This document shows, piece after piece, positions 1 through 8,464 of a stretch of DNA of 64,000 nt. The notes under the pieces were generated by a model that did not search any database, was not told where the DNA came from, and worked only from the letters and a program-made list of their open reading frames with translations. Location: the NCBI RefSeq assembly GCF_022810405.1, contig NZ_JALGQE010000019.1, positions 1-64,000 of the forward strand. Direction: 5' to 3'. This DNA comes from Rhodococcus sp. ARC_M5 (GTDB taxonomy: Bacteria > Actinomycetota > Actinomycetes > Mycobacteriales > Mycobacteriaceae). Within the stretch, counting starts at the first letter, position 1; every line of letters begins with the position of its first letter. Both the position numbers and the translations under genes were made by a program.

Positions 1-60
1 CACCCTACGGGCGGCCTCGACCTTGTATTCGGTCGTGAACGACCTGCGTTTGCGGGACAT
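1..60 (-). CDS. IS3-family transposase OrfA, N-terminal fragment (runs off the window)
   Basis: The first 20 codons on the minus strand read MSRKRRSFTTEYKVEAARRV, which is the usual start of IS3-family OrfA proteins, the helix-turn-helix protein that makes the OrfAB transposase by frameshifting. The rest lies outside the window to the left. The start is the ATG at 58-60. Only the start is visible, so the subgroup and intactness cannot be judged. Confidence 0.75.
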   Translation of the reverse strand, partial: MSRKRRSFTTEYKVEAARRV

Positions 61-127
61 GCGGACATCCTTCCAGCGGAACCATCGGTCCCGCTATCTC
101 GGTGTCCACCATCCGGGGTGAACCTCA
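1..127 (-). mobile_element. Left-window remnant: end of an IS3-family insertion sequence
   Basis: The OrfA start at 58-60 is followed outward by about 65 bp of non-coding sequence. It ends near 125-127 with TCA, as expected for IS3-type elements (TGA...TCA ends). The likely terminal inverted repeat lies around 101-127. Directly beyond it an open reading frame without a start runs to 427, which marks 127 as the probable insertion boundary. The other end is outside the window, so the inverted repeat and target duplication cannot be compared. Confidence 0.55.
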
Positions 128-427
128 GACGACGCGACAATCAAAGCTACGAAAGAGAAATACATCGAGGCCTGGCGGGTCTACTTCACGAGTACATCTG
201 CTGCACGCCTGGCAGGTCCAGGAGGCCTAGAACCGGCCGCTACCTTATTTCGGGAAGCGATGCGGGACTACTCGAAGTGCCTTGACGACTGGGACGCAGA
301 ACATGCGGAACCCACCCGAACGAAAACGAACGAAGAATGGCACAACGAACTCAACTCACTGAGCAAGCAGCTGACCGAGAAGAAAGACGCGTACATCGCG
401 GAAGGCGTGGACCTACTGTCGTCCTGA
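128..427 (+). pseudogene. Gene fragment truncated at its 5' end by the IS3 element
   Basis: An open frame begins directly at the IS boundary and runs 99 codons to TGA at 425-427. The encoded tail is charged and helical, with Lys/Glu-rich stretches, and resembles the C-terminus of a soluble protein. No convincing start lies near the boundary; an internal ATG at 260 would give only 55 residues. The simplest reading is the 3' end of a gene cut by the insertion. It converges on the CHAT gene with a 13-bp gap. The family is not recognised. Confidence 0.5.
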
Positions 428-440
428 CGACGGGCGTCGC

Positions 441-1505
441 CTAGATGCCCGTTCCTGTGACCAACACAGTTGTAGTCGGGTCGACGTCGTCTGCCCACGC
501 GAGCGTGGGCAGCTCGGCCCCATCCAATCCCGCCAATTCCAGTGCTACCTGAGCGGAGAGGTGCGAGGAATCGATCGACTGACCGTTGGTGATGGCGGCA
601 TAAAACTGTGCTGCGTAGTTGATGGCGTCGACGTCGTCGATACTGTCTGCCATGCCTATCGCGAACGGTACGACTTCGGCTACGAGGTCGTCGATCTGCG
701 CCGCTGAGTTACAAGAGTTCAGGAGCACGAGGAGCGGCGGGGTGTCGGTTGCTTGAATGGCTTTGGCGAACGTGCGCGCCGACACGACCACGCCTGGGTG
801 AGCCTCGTCTTGCTCATCCTCGAAAACGATGAGTTCGTCGTCGCTGTGACCAGAAAAGTGCACTACGTGGGGTCGAAACTTGGTGATGCCGTCCAGAAGA
901 TCAGCGCCGGTGGCCGCGGGGCGCACATCGAACTCGATATGGTCCCGGTGTAAAGCTGACTCGACGGCGGCCCGGATGCGTTTCTGCTCTCTACCCACCC
1001 TCAGATCACCCTCTGACGACGCGGCGAGCATCAACACTCGGAGCTTTTCCGGTTTCGGTTCGGGCAGGTCTCGTAAGGCGGATCTGACGACGGACTCGGT
1101 CTGTGAAAGTCGTGTTTCCATCGCAGTGCGATCGCTGACTGCCTTCCGCTCTGCCTGCTGTTGTTCGCGCTTTCGCTTGCGTTCGGCCGCCTCGTTCTCG
1201 GTCTTTAGGGCCCGGGCGACCTTGATGCCGAGGGCCGACTCCTCTCTGAGATATCCGGCAGCCTTCGACTGCGCTGCGGCCGCATCCTTACCCGCAGCCT
1301 GTGCATGCTTGTCTTCGCGTTCAGCTTTGCTGAGTTTCGACTTGCGGGTCGTTGCGTTGGTCGTCTTTTCTGCGGCCAGGCGTGCGCTCGCAGCGTCTGC
1401 GCGGTGCTTCGACTCTTTCGACCGGAGCTCCCCGGCTTTGGTCTCTGCGGCGATGCGCGACTTGCGTTTGCGATCGAGCTGTCCTTGGTACTGACTGCTG
1501 CTCAT
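441..1505 (-). CDS. CHAT (caspase-like) domain protein with N-terminal coiled coil
   Basis: A 354-residue protein. Residues 1-140 are Arg/Lys/Glu/Ala-rich and predicted coiled coil. Residues 155-354 look like a CHAT caspase-fold protease: HFSGH at 216-220 supplies the His and LNSC at 262-265 the Cys. A typical later segment, INYAAQFYAAITNG (295-308), follows. CHAT proteases act as effectors in bacterial conflict systems, activated by a sensor partner. Here no sensor is adjacent on the same strand; the nearest neighbour is the IS-truncated fragment, which converges on it. A defence or suicide-effector role is inferred from the fold, not shown. The start is the ATG at 1505, preceded by a purine-rich AGGAGGGG stretch. 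Confidence 0.72.
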   Translation of the reverse strand: MSSSQYQGQLDRKRKSRIAAETKAGELRSKESKHRADAASARLAAEKTTNATTRKSKLSKAEREDKHAQAAGKDAAAAQSKAAGYLREESALGIKVARALKTENEAAERKRKREQQQAERKAVSDRTAMETRLSQTESVVRSALRDLPEPKPEKLRVLMLAASSEGDLRVGREQKRIRAAVESALHRDHIEFDVRPAATGADLLDGITKFRPHVVHFSGHSDDELIVFEDEQDEAHPGVVVSARTFAKAIQATDTPPLLVLLNSCNSAAQIDDLVAEVVPFAIGMADSIDDVDAINYAAQFYAAITNGQSIDSSHLSAQVALELAGLDGAELPTLAWADDVDPTTTVLVTGTGI

Positions 1506-1582
1506 TACCCCTCCTGGTCCGGGTTTCCCCGTAGGTGGCTCTCCACGTTACGAGTAGCCACCGACACCCAGCATGAGAATCC

Positions 1583-3331
1583 CTAGCGCTCCTGCTCGTT
1601 GCTGGGTTCAGGAGTGTCGAATGTTCGGTTGGGGACAGTGTCCGGAGAGTCAGCTAGCCCGCGCTTGTTGCCTGTCGGTATGCCGACGGTGTCGGCGTGC
1701 CGAGCTTTGAGCACCTGTTTGATCTCCTCGGAGATGTCGGTCCGGGAGTCGATTTCGGCGGCGTACGCCGCGCGTTGTTCACCCGCGGACAGCGTCCGGG
1801 GGCGCTCGATCGTGTCCACCGCCGGCCCTGCTGGTTGGGTTTCACGCAACCGGGCTTGGACAGAGTGCAGTTGCACCTCGGACATCGTCTCGACGGCACG
1901 TGCACGCATCAGATCACCCGCAGCCCGGTGAGCGCTGGCGATCGCCTCGACGGTCTTGGACAGCTGTTGCAGCAGCAGCATGTACGCCGCTGTCGGGTCG
2001 TCGGTGGCGAGCTGCAGCATGATCAGCGCGGCCCCGCCTGCAGAGATCGTCTTCTTCGGTACCGGGGCGCGTTGGTGGGCCGAGATCTGCGCCGAGTCGG
2101 CCAGGGTCCGTGCCGCCGCCGCCAAGGGGCCAGGAGTGGTCTCCACTCGCGCCGACCATGCCGCGAACACACCGGAGGTGCGGCCGGCGGCGCGTGCCCA
2201 TTGCGCAGTGTCGGTCGCCGGGATCGACGCGAGGTAAGTGTTCCATTTGCCGATGTCGTCGGCGGCGCGGGCGACCAGCTTGGGGTCGATCGGCGCGCGT
2301 TCGCGCCCGTCGGTGACGGTGACCGCTGTCCCGCGACGCGTTGCCTTCCACTCGGCTGCAGCCGCTGTACGGGCGTCCTCGCTCTGGTCCCATTCGTCCC
2401 GCAACCGCGGCAAGGTGAGGTCTTTCGACAGGCGTCCGCCGCCGTACCAAACCGGTTTGATGCCGTTCGCTCGGTCGGCGGGCGTCGGTGTCGTGGCCAC
2501 TGAGTAGCCGACCACCTCGCCGGCCGAACCCTTGTCGTAGCGGGGGCGCACCAGAAGCTTGCGTGCACGTAGTCGGCGGACGAACTCGGCTTCGGTCTTC
2601 GATGCGGTCGCGCAGGCCCGCACCGTCCGCTCCATCGACTCACGCGCAGTTTCCGGTGCACCGGACCGCCGCGCTCGTGCCGCTTCGGCAGGCTTGATTC
2701 CCCGCGTGCCGCGCTCAGCTTCCCGCGAGGCCAGCACCACCAGATCGTGTCGACGTTCGAGGACGTTGCACGCCGCCTGGGCACGCTTGAAGTCGTTGAA
2801 GGTATTGACCTTCGTTCCATCCTCGCGGACAGCGGATGCCGCGATGTGGATGTGGTCGCCACCGGCTGTGGTCTTGCCGTGGCGGATCGCGACCCAGCGA
2901 GCCGGGGCGCGCGGCGAGTCCGCGTCGTCGAAGTCCATTTCCTTCATGAAGTCGGCAGCGATCGTCGCCCACTTCTCGTCCGACAGCTCGCCCTCCTCGG
3001 GGTTGAGCGAGAGCGAGCAGTGCCACACGTTCTGATCCGACGTCGCGTCCGCCAACGCCACCGATCGCGGCACTCCGTCGTCGATGGCAGCGTTCATCTT
3101 GCGTCGACTCGTCACCGACACCTCGGTACCGAACACCACACGCGCAGTGTCCAGTTCACCCGCCAACGCGATGGCGTCCTCGTGCGACAGCTCGCCCGCC
3201 GGGGCCGCGAACACGATGCTCTCGTGCCCGGCGACGACGTGCGGATTCTCGTGCTCGTTCGACTTACCCGGACCGGCGAGATACACCACCAACCCGGTCA
3301 TCTTCGCGCCCCGAGTGATGTTCGGTATCAA
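1583..3331 (-). CDS. Relaxase / mobilization nuclease
   Basis: A 582-residue protein whose N-terminal third carries the relaxase HUH signature: HCSLS at 104-108 and HGKTTAGGDHIHI at 151-163, giving the three metal-binding histidines (151, 160, 162). Relaxases nick one strand at oriT and lead it into the recipient. The rest is Ala/Arg-rich helical sequence without a clear helicase motif, so this is a mobilization-type rather than TraA/TraI-type enzyme. It follows mobC with a 4-bp overlap (start 3331, mobC stop 3328), so the two are translationally coupled. The best match is a MOBP-like class, but the class was not verified. Confidence 0.85.
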   Translation of the reverse strand: MIPNITRGAKMTGLVVYLAGPGKSNEHENPHVVAGHESIVFAAPAGELSHEDAIALAGELDTARVVFGTEVSVTSRRKMNAAIDDGVPRSVALADATSDQNVWHCSLSLNPEEGELSDEKWATIAADFMKEMDFDDADSPRAPARWVAIRHGKTTAGGDHIHIAASAVREDGTKVNTFNDFKRAQAACNVLERRHDLVVLASREAERGTRGIKPAEAARARRSGAPETARESMERTVRACATASKTEAEFVRRLRARKLLVRPRYDKGSAGEVVGYSVATTPTPADRANGIKPVWYGGGRLSKDLTLPRLRDEWDQSEDARTAAAAEWKATRRGTAVTVTDGRERAPIDPKLVARAADDIGKWNTYLASIPATDTAQWARAAGRTSGVFAAWSARVETTPGPLAAAARTLADSAQISAHQRAPVPKKTISAGGAALIMLQLATDDPTAAYMLLLQQLSKTVEAIASAHRAAGDLMRARAVETMSEVQLHSVQARLRETQPAGPAVDTIERPRTLSAGEQRAAYAAEIDSRTDISEEIKQVLKARHADTVGIPTGNKRGLADSPDTVPNRTFDTPEPSNEQER

Positions 3332-3708
3332 CGTCCCACCAGATCGCGCGGCAACCGGTTCACCCGATCGAATACTTGCCGCACCGCCGCGATCGCCGCC
3401 GTCGTTTCCGGTGGCACCTCGCCCGTCGCGTTCGCCACTTTCGCGAGCTGGTTCAGGTTCCGTCCGAGTGCCGCGATGAGCTTGGTCGCGGCGAACAGCT
3501 CGGCCAGATCCTCACGCGAGACCGTCGAACGCGGGGCCTTGAGAGCGGAGTCGATCAACAGCCGGGCCACCGTCACACCCTGCACTCGGGCAGCCGCCTG
3601 GACCGCCATCTCCTGCTCGGCGGTCAACTTCACCACGTGCCGGTACTCGCGGCCGCCGACGACGTTCGACTGACGGGTGCGCAGCCACCCAGCTTTGCGT
3701 TCTGCCAT
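3328..3708 (-). CDS. mobC: MobC-like relaxosome accessory protein
   Basis: A 126-residue protein. The stretch ALGRNLNQLAKVANATG, with a preceding ribbon-helix-helix-like region, is the hallmark of MobC/relaxosome proteins, which bind oriT and help the relaxase open the nick region. The frame is open upstream to 3759, but the ATG at 3708 is preceded by GGGAGGAG at a good distance and is the chosen start. It lies immediately upstream of the relaxase and downstream of the oriT candidate, the usual order in mobilization modules. Confidence 0.82.
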   Translation of the reverse strand: MAERKAGWLRTRQSNVVGGREYRHVVKLTAEQEMAVQAAARVQGVTVARLLIDSALKAPRSTVSREDLAELFAATKLIAALGRNLNQLAKVANATGEVPPETTAAIAAVRQVFDRVNRLPRDLVGR

Positions 3709-3787
3709 CACCCGCTCCTCCCGTTCGCATCTCACATCGGCCCAGCGCAGCAACCCCACACCTGGGGACCACGCGACCAGCGTGTCA

Positions 3788-3825
3788 GATTTCCGTCAGG
3801 AAATCCACACTTAGGGCACCTAAGT
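3788..3825. other. Candidate origin of transfer (oriT): two adjacent perfect hairpins
   Basis: Two back-to-back inverted repeats lie 80 bp upstream of mobC. GATTTCC-GTCA-GGAAATC spans 3788-3805 and ACTTAGG-GCA-CCTAAGT spans 3809-3825. Nested hairpins next to the mob genes are the usual oriT architecture, with the nick beside one hairpin. Read on the minus strand, the second hairpin contains TAGGTGCCCTAAGT, faintly like the nic region of RSF1010-type origins. The remaining non-coding DNA from 3826 to 4236 has scattered short GC-rich inverted repeats and no gene I can support. Confidence 0.5.
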
Positions 3826-4236
3826 TATAGCTTGCTCCGCCAGGGGCACGCTGGTGGCTCGCGGAGCCTGCGGAGTGGGTCGCCAGAAAAGACGCTCAGG
3901 ACGAGCGCTGCGAGTTCCGATTCCGCGCGCCAACGGTGCGCGGCCGGCGGTTGTCCCCGGTTGTGGATTCGGACCCGATTGTGGGTGCCTGAGATCGAGC
4001 GGAGCGGCCTGGGAACTCTCGGACATCCACATGAGGACCACGTCCGATCCCCAGCGGGGGGCAACGATCCGCCGGGACCCCTCTAGGCGTCGGAACCGTC
4101 TGGTATGTATTGCCGATGAGAACATCGCCCCGAGCGACATGCGATCAAGGCACGCAGATTCGCAGGCTCGCGGCGGCCGTGTCCTGCGCATGCGAATGCC
4201 GAATCCGACCTCGCGTGACATCGCAGGGAGGTCGCA

Positions 4237-5958
4237 GTGGAGGTTGATTGGCCACAGTTGGGCCGGGACAAATTCGACTACGTCGTCGAGGCACTTATCC
4301 GGAAGCAGTGGGACGGCTTGGCTACTGTCACCGTCCCCGACGGACGTGGCGGAGACGAGGGAATCGACATCGAGGTTCGGCGCGGTAGCAAGCTAGCTAT
4401 CTATCAGCTGAAGTACTTCTCCGATGGCTTCTCGGGCGATCGGAAGACAACCCGCCAACGTCAACTCAAGAATTCGTACGTGAGGGCCGCTGCGCTCCAA
4501 CCCGACGAGTGGTTTCTGGTTGTGCCAGTCAAACTGACGCCCGGCGAACGACGCTTCGTGACCGACCTCCAGGAACCGGGCGGACCACGCGTAGTTGTCT
4601 TCGATCGCATCGAGCTCGACAACCTGATGATCAATATGCCTGAGGTCTACAACTACTTGAGTCGCGACCAGATGCGAGCCAACGCCGAACTTTACGGACG
4701 GGAGACCGACTCGCTGTTCAACGGAATCGACGACCTCGCCGATCGAACACTGGCTTTGGGGGAGCTGGTGGACAGCAGCATGGACCCATATTGGGGGTTG
4801 AACTTCCGCCGCGACGGCAACGAGTTCAGCTACGAGCTGACACCGAAAACCGCGGAATCACACACGAAAAGCCCGATCAAATTTACCGTCACCACCAGAC
4901 TCGGACCCGAACACGCTGCGCTGGCCAAGGCACTCAGCAACACGTTCGACTTTGGTTCGTCCGACCCCGTCCTTATCCCGGCTGATGTCGTGCACAGCTT
5001 GAAGATCGATGGACCGGAATTCATCGCCGGCACACAAACCAATGTGACAGTCCAGATCAATCCCAACAGTGCACACCCACACATAGGTGCAACCGTTCAA
5101 TTCGAGTTCGAGGACTCGGCCGGCAACAGCCGTGGTCAATACGAGGGCACAGTCACCCATATCGGGAGCGGCGGAGTCGGCGGCTCTCTCGAAGTCGAAT
5201 TCTTCAACAGCCACCACACCGTGCGCGTCCTGCACTCCCTGACAAACAACTCCGACCCGATCGACGTCACCAGCCGGTTTCACCTTCGACAGATCAGTCC
5301 TCAGGACGCAATCGGCGTGATCGAGATTGGTCAACTGTTGCGAGCTCCCGGCGGCGTTCTCAAGGTGTACTTCGAGGACGACTTTTTGATGTCGATGACG
5401 CACAACCAACCGGACACGGCATCCGATCCAGAACTCGATCTGATCAAGTCAATCGCCGAAGATCTGGCGGTCGTACAGCGGCACTGCAACAAATTCTTCA
5501 ACCTCCCGGTCAATGTCACGCCCAAGGAGCGCATCGATCTTCGGGTTGCTCGCCTGCTGATCGAAGGTCACGCTGCGGAAAGTCCAGACCTCAGCAGGAT
5601 CACCCTTACTCTCAACGGCGACGACACCCCAGAACTGCGCGCAGCCCTGAGCGGCGAGCACCAGTCACTCCGCCTTGAGGGCAGCACCTACGGCATAAGC
5701 ATTGGACGAAAGACCCTCGACATCGGACGCGTCTTCATTACCGACCCCCAGGCGTATTTCGTAGACCCCGCCCCAGCCTTGACAGCGCTCGATAACGGAG
5801 TAGCGGAGGACGTAAAAGTCGAGCTTGCCCCCGGAGCAACCAGATACTTCCGGCTCATCCTCACGAGCAACGACCGACCCGATCTTTTCGCGAACCCGCC
5901 GACACCCTGGGACCTGCCCGGCATCGACCAACCACTCACTCCGATCATCCGATCATGA
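4237..5958 (+). CDS. Stand-alone Mrr-like (PD-(D/E)XK) endonuclease with long C-terminal region
   Basis: A 573-residue protein. The N-terminus holds a restriction-endonuclease-like core: GGDEGIDIEV with Asp44 and YQLKYF with Gln57 and Lys59, the D...QxK pattern of Mrr-type nucleases. Residues 140-573 are beta-rich and have no motif I recognise; they may be a sensor or target-recognition part. The GTG start at 4237 follows AGGGAGG. There is no methyltransferase or helicase next to it, so it resembles single-gene nuclease defence proteins rather than a classical restriction-modification pair. It sits directly beside the oriT candidate. Role in defence is inferred. Confidence 0.7.
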   Translation: MEVDWPQLGRDKFDYVVEALIRKQWDGLATVTVPDGRGGDEGIDIEVRRGSKLAIYQLKYFSDGFSGDRKTTRQRQLKNSYVRAAALQPDEWFLVVPVKLTPGERRFVTDLQEPGGPRVVVFDRIELDNLMINMPEVYNYLSRDQMRANAELYGRETDSLFNGIDDLADRTLALGELVDSSMDPYWGLNFRRDGNEFSYELTPKTAESHTKSPIKFTVTTRLGPEHAALAKALSNTFDFGSSDPVLIPADVVHSLKIDGPEFIAGTQTNVTVQINPNSAHPHIGATVQFEFEDSAGNSRGQYEGTVTHIGSGGVGGSLEVEFFNSHHTVRVLHSLTNNSDPIDVTSRFHLRQISPQDAIGVIEIGQLLRAPGGVLKVYFEDDFLMSMTHNQPDTASDPELDLIKSIAEDLAVVQRHCNKFFNLPVNVTPKERIDLRVARLLIEGHAAESPDLSRITLTLNGDDTPELRAALSGEHQSLRLEGSTYGISIGRKTLDIGRVFITDPQAYFVDPAPALTALDNGVAEDVKVELAPGATRYFRLILTSNDRPDLFANPPTPWDLPGIDQPLTPIIRS

Positions 5959-6148
5959 CCGCACCTCCCTAGCCATCAGACGAAGCAGCCCAACCGAATC
6001 GGGCCGCCCGACATGCATCTGTCGGACCGATTCGATATTGTTGCCAGTGGATATCGGGCAGCCGTGCGGGCCGTCCGAGACCGCGTTCAGAACAGCGCCA
6101 CGCATCGGTTTGCGTGTGCGCTGCACGCCGTCTCCGAAAGGTCCGCAC

Positions 6149-6568
6149 ATGTCCAGCACTGCTCTCGATCCCACCACCGTTCGCGCCGCCGCCCAGGCCG
6201 CCCTCGATGCCCGACTCGGTCTCATCGACGCCATCGTCGCCGCGCAGAACGAACGCACCACCGCCGCGACGAAGGTCGCCGAAGCACAGGCCACCGAACG
6301 TGCCGCCGCAGCCACCGAACTCGCCGCCATCAAAGCTGCGATAGACGGTGGCTGGTCCGCCGCCGAACTCCGCAAGGCCGGACTCAAAGTCCCCACCTCC
6401 GCCGCGGGCGGCAAGAAATCCAACACCGGAGCGTCCGCCAAGACGTCGCCGCGGCCGCCTCGACTCCAACCGTCATCGACGCCGGCGAAGAACGACAACG
6501 ACGCTCCCGAGTCGACCGCCACGGACGCTGAGCAGAACTCGTCCGAGAGCTACGCGAACGCGAGCTGA
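6149..6568 (+). CDS. Small Ala-rich helical protein, function unknown (operon gene 1)
   Basis: A 139-residue protein, strongly Ala/Thr-rich. A long amphipathic helix spans roughly residues 15-75 and is followed by a low-complexity Ser/Pro/Lys tail. The ATG at 6149 is preceded by GAAAGG. The frame remains open further upstream, but that part has unlike composition and no ribosome site. It is the first of five closely packed plus-strand genes (6149-8382) that end at a strong terminator. I do not recognise the family. Confidence 0.6.
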   Translation: MSSTALDPTTVRAAAQAALDARLGLIDAIVAAQNERTTAATKVAEAQATERAAAATELAAIKAAIDGGWSAAELRKAGLKVPTSAAGGKKSNTGASAKTSPRPPRLQPSSTPAKNDNDAPESTATDAEQNSSESYANAS

Positions 6569-6571
6569 CCG

Positions 6572-6796
6572 ATGGCCGTTCTGTACTGGCTGACCGTCGC
6601 CCTGGCGCTCACGTCCTTTCTCACGACGGCAATCGCCGGTGCCCGGCTCGGCCTCACGCTCCGGCACACAACCATTTGTGGACCGTTGGACGACCGCATC
6701 AGTCGAAACCTGGTCCTGATCGGTCTTCTGTGCGCCGCCGCCACCCTGGCCCTCTCGGCCTGGACATCGTGGGGCCCGAACCCCATTCCGCTCTGA
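6572..6796 (+). CDS. Small membrane protein with two predicted transmembrane helices
   Basis: A 74-residue hydrophobic protein. Transmembrane segments fall at about residues 5-27 and 47-66, with a short charged loop between. It begins 3 bp after the stop of the preceding gene, so it belongs to the same operon. No catalytic motif is visible. Family unknown; similar small bitopic or hairpin proteins are common in actinobacterial plasmid operons. Confidence 0.6.
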   Translation: MAVLYWLTVALALTSFLTTAIAGARLGLTLRHTTICGPLDDRISRNLVLIGLLCAAATLALSAWTSWGPNPIPL

Positions 6797-6827
6797 CCTG
6801 TCTCGCCCCTAATCGAAGGCATCCATC

Positions 6828-7640
6828 ATGGACACCACAGATCACCACTCGCTCCCGCCGGCCACAGAGTCCCACTCGGCCGCGCCCTCGACTCGTACGC
6901 TGATCGAGATCGAGATCTCGACCCTCGACCAACACGGCGACCCCGGGTTCGTACTCACCCGCGGGCACTTCCACTCCCCCTCGACTGCGGCCCGGTTCGC
7001 GGTGAGCCAAGCGGAAACCGTCGCGGACCTCCGACAGGTCGATACCGTCGCCGCGACGTTCATTCACACCGTCGACGACTCGCTCTGCCTCATCGGGACA
7101 CCCGGCGAGATAGCGTGCGCTCTGGCGTCGATGTCGGCCTACGCGCCGGGTGTGCGGTCGGCGGAACTGCCGCCACCGGGCTACGTCACCACCTCGATCG
7201 GGGTCTGGACCGCCACACCGATCGCGCCGCTTCCCGGCGTCGACCCGGCCGACCTGATCGACGTCACGGTGCGCTCGACTCGGCCCGATCCGTTGCCGGA
7301 CTCGACCACGGTGGCCGGCGACTTCCCCGCCCACTCGGCGCACATCTTCGCCGGCGCTCTCGCCCGCGAGATCACGATGCGCAGCGGCGGCCACAGTGAG
7401 GCGACCGTGAAGACGGTGCCCGGGCAACGACGGTTGATCGTCGAGCACGCGGTGGAGGTCTACGAGGCCGATGCCGCAGCGGTCGCCCGCTACACCCGGA
7501 TCACGCAACTGCGGGCGAACATCGCTGCCCTCGATCCGGTGGCGGACGCCGAATGCGCGGTCGGCCTCACTGCCGAGCTCCACGTACTGGAGAGCCATAC
7601 CCGCCGGTCGTTCGATGACGAATCGGGCGCAGTGGCGTGA
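6828..7640 (+). CDS. Hypothetical protein (operon gene 3)
   Basis: A 270-residue soluble protein with no signal peptide, no membrane helix and no motif that I recognise. The ATG at 6828 follows an intergenic gap of 31 bp. Its stop overlaps the GTG of the next gene (TGA at 7638-7640 inside GTGA), so the two are probably translated as a coupled pair. Codon use is the normal high-GC3 actinobacterial pattern, which supports real coding. Confidence 0.6.
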   Translation: MDTTDHHSLPPATESHSAAPSTRTLIEIEISTLDQHGDPGFVLTRGHFHSPSTAARFAVSQAETVADLRQVDTVAATFIHTVDDSLCLIGTPGEIACALASMSAYAPGVRSAELPPPGYVTTSIGVWTATPIAPLPGVDPADLIDVTVRSTRPDPLPDSTTVAGDFPAHSAHIFAGALAREITMRSGGHSEATVKTVPGQRRLIVEHAVEVYEADAAAVARYTRITQLRANIAALDPVADAECAVGLTAELHVLESHTRRSFDDESGAVA

Positions 7641-8056
7641 TCGACGTCGGGTGGTATCTGAGCCTCGTCGGGCACCGGACGACCGACGAGATCCCCGGGG
7701 TGATCGAGCGCCTGCAGGCGTGCGGGATCACTGCGGAGATCCTCGACAAGGTTCTCTGCGCGCCGGACTCGCTGCTGTACGCACCCGAACGCGACGGCGA
7801 GGACTGGGCGCAGGACTACGGCGGACCGATCGGTGCCGCACTGCTCACCTCCGAGCTGCTCGCCTACCTTTCCCATCAGCACCGCCTCGCCGCCCTGATC
7901 CATCGGGATCTGGTCACCGAGATGGTGGCCACCGACTCCGTGGCCACTATCGCCGGCCATCTCGGGACCACCGAAGCCGCGGTGTCCCGACTGTTTCTCG
8001 TCCCTCCTACGTCTCCGGCCACCGGCGACGCACCGACCGAAGGACCCACACCATGA
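7637..8056 (+). CDS. Hypothetical protein, possible C-terminal helix-turn-helix (operon gene 4)
   Basis: A 139-residue protein that starts at GTG 7637 overlapping the upstream stop. Residues 100-122 (DSVATIAGHLGTTEAAVSRLF) have the spacing of a helix-turn-helix, with hydrophobic positions in the right places, so a DNA-binding role is possible. The family was not identified. Its end overlaps the next ATG (ATGA at 8053-8056), continuing the coupled operon. Confidence 0.55.
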   Translation: MIDVGWYLSLVGHRTTDEIPGVIERLQACGITAEILDKVLCAPDSLLYAPERDGEDWAQDYGGPIGAALLTSELLAYLSHQHRLAALIHRDLVTEMVATDSVATIAGHLGTTEAAVSRLFLVPPTSPATGDAPTEGPTP

Positions 8057-8382
8057 GCACACCCGACTCCCCCGCCCTGTCCGACCTCGACGCCGTGGAG
8101 CTCGACATCCTCGCCGAACTGCGCTCACCGGAAGCGGTAGCCACGTTCGAAATGCTGCACAGCACCGTCCGCCCAGAGGCCGGGCCGCGGTTCGTCGAGC
8201 TGCTGGCGATCATCAACGAGCTCTCGGGCCCGAACTTCGCCGTCGACGCATCACTCGATCTGCTCGACGCGGTGCAGGACTCGGGTGACCTCGAGGTGGT
8301 CGTCGCGGCCGCCCCCACCGTCGACGATCCGATCACCGCGCTCGCTCTCGCACAGGTCTTGCGGAGGATCCGCGAGGACTGA
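8053..8382 (+). CDS. Small acidic protein, last gene of the operon
   Basis: A 109-residue acidic, helical protein (many Asp/Glu/Leu). It starts in an ATGA overlap with the preceding gene. No domain recognised. It ends 28 bp before the strong hairpin at 8411-8451, which closes the operon. Confidence 0.6.
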   Translation: MSTPDSPALSDLDAVELDILAELRSPEAVATFEMLHSTVRPEAGPRFVELLAIINELSGPNFAVDASLDLLDAVQDSGDLEVVVAAAPTVDDPITALALAQVLRRIRED

Positions 8383-8410
8383 CAGCCACACCACTCCGAT
8401 CGCGAGAAAC

Positions 8411-8451
8411 AGCGAAACCCCCGAACACACACTGTGGTCGGGGGTTTCGCT
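8411..8451. terminator. Strong bidirectional terminator hairpin
   Basis: AGCGAAACCCCCGA and TCGGGGGTTTCGCT form a perfect 14-bp stem around a 13-nt loop. It lies between the convergent ends of the plus-strand operon (stop 8382) and a minus-strand gene (stop 8465), and could serve both. Confidence 0.85.
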
Positions 8452-8464
8452 GTTCGGGCGGGTT

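Noticed and set aside
6699-7598. 299-residue minus-strand frame
   Set aside because: Antisense to the coupled operon gene at 6828-7640, Arg/Gly-rich, no start signal.
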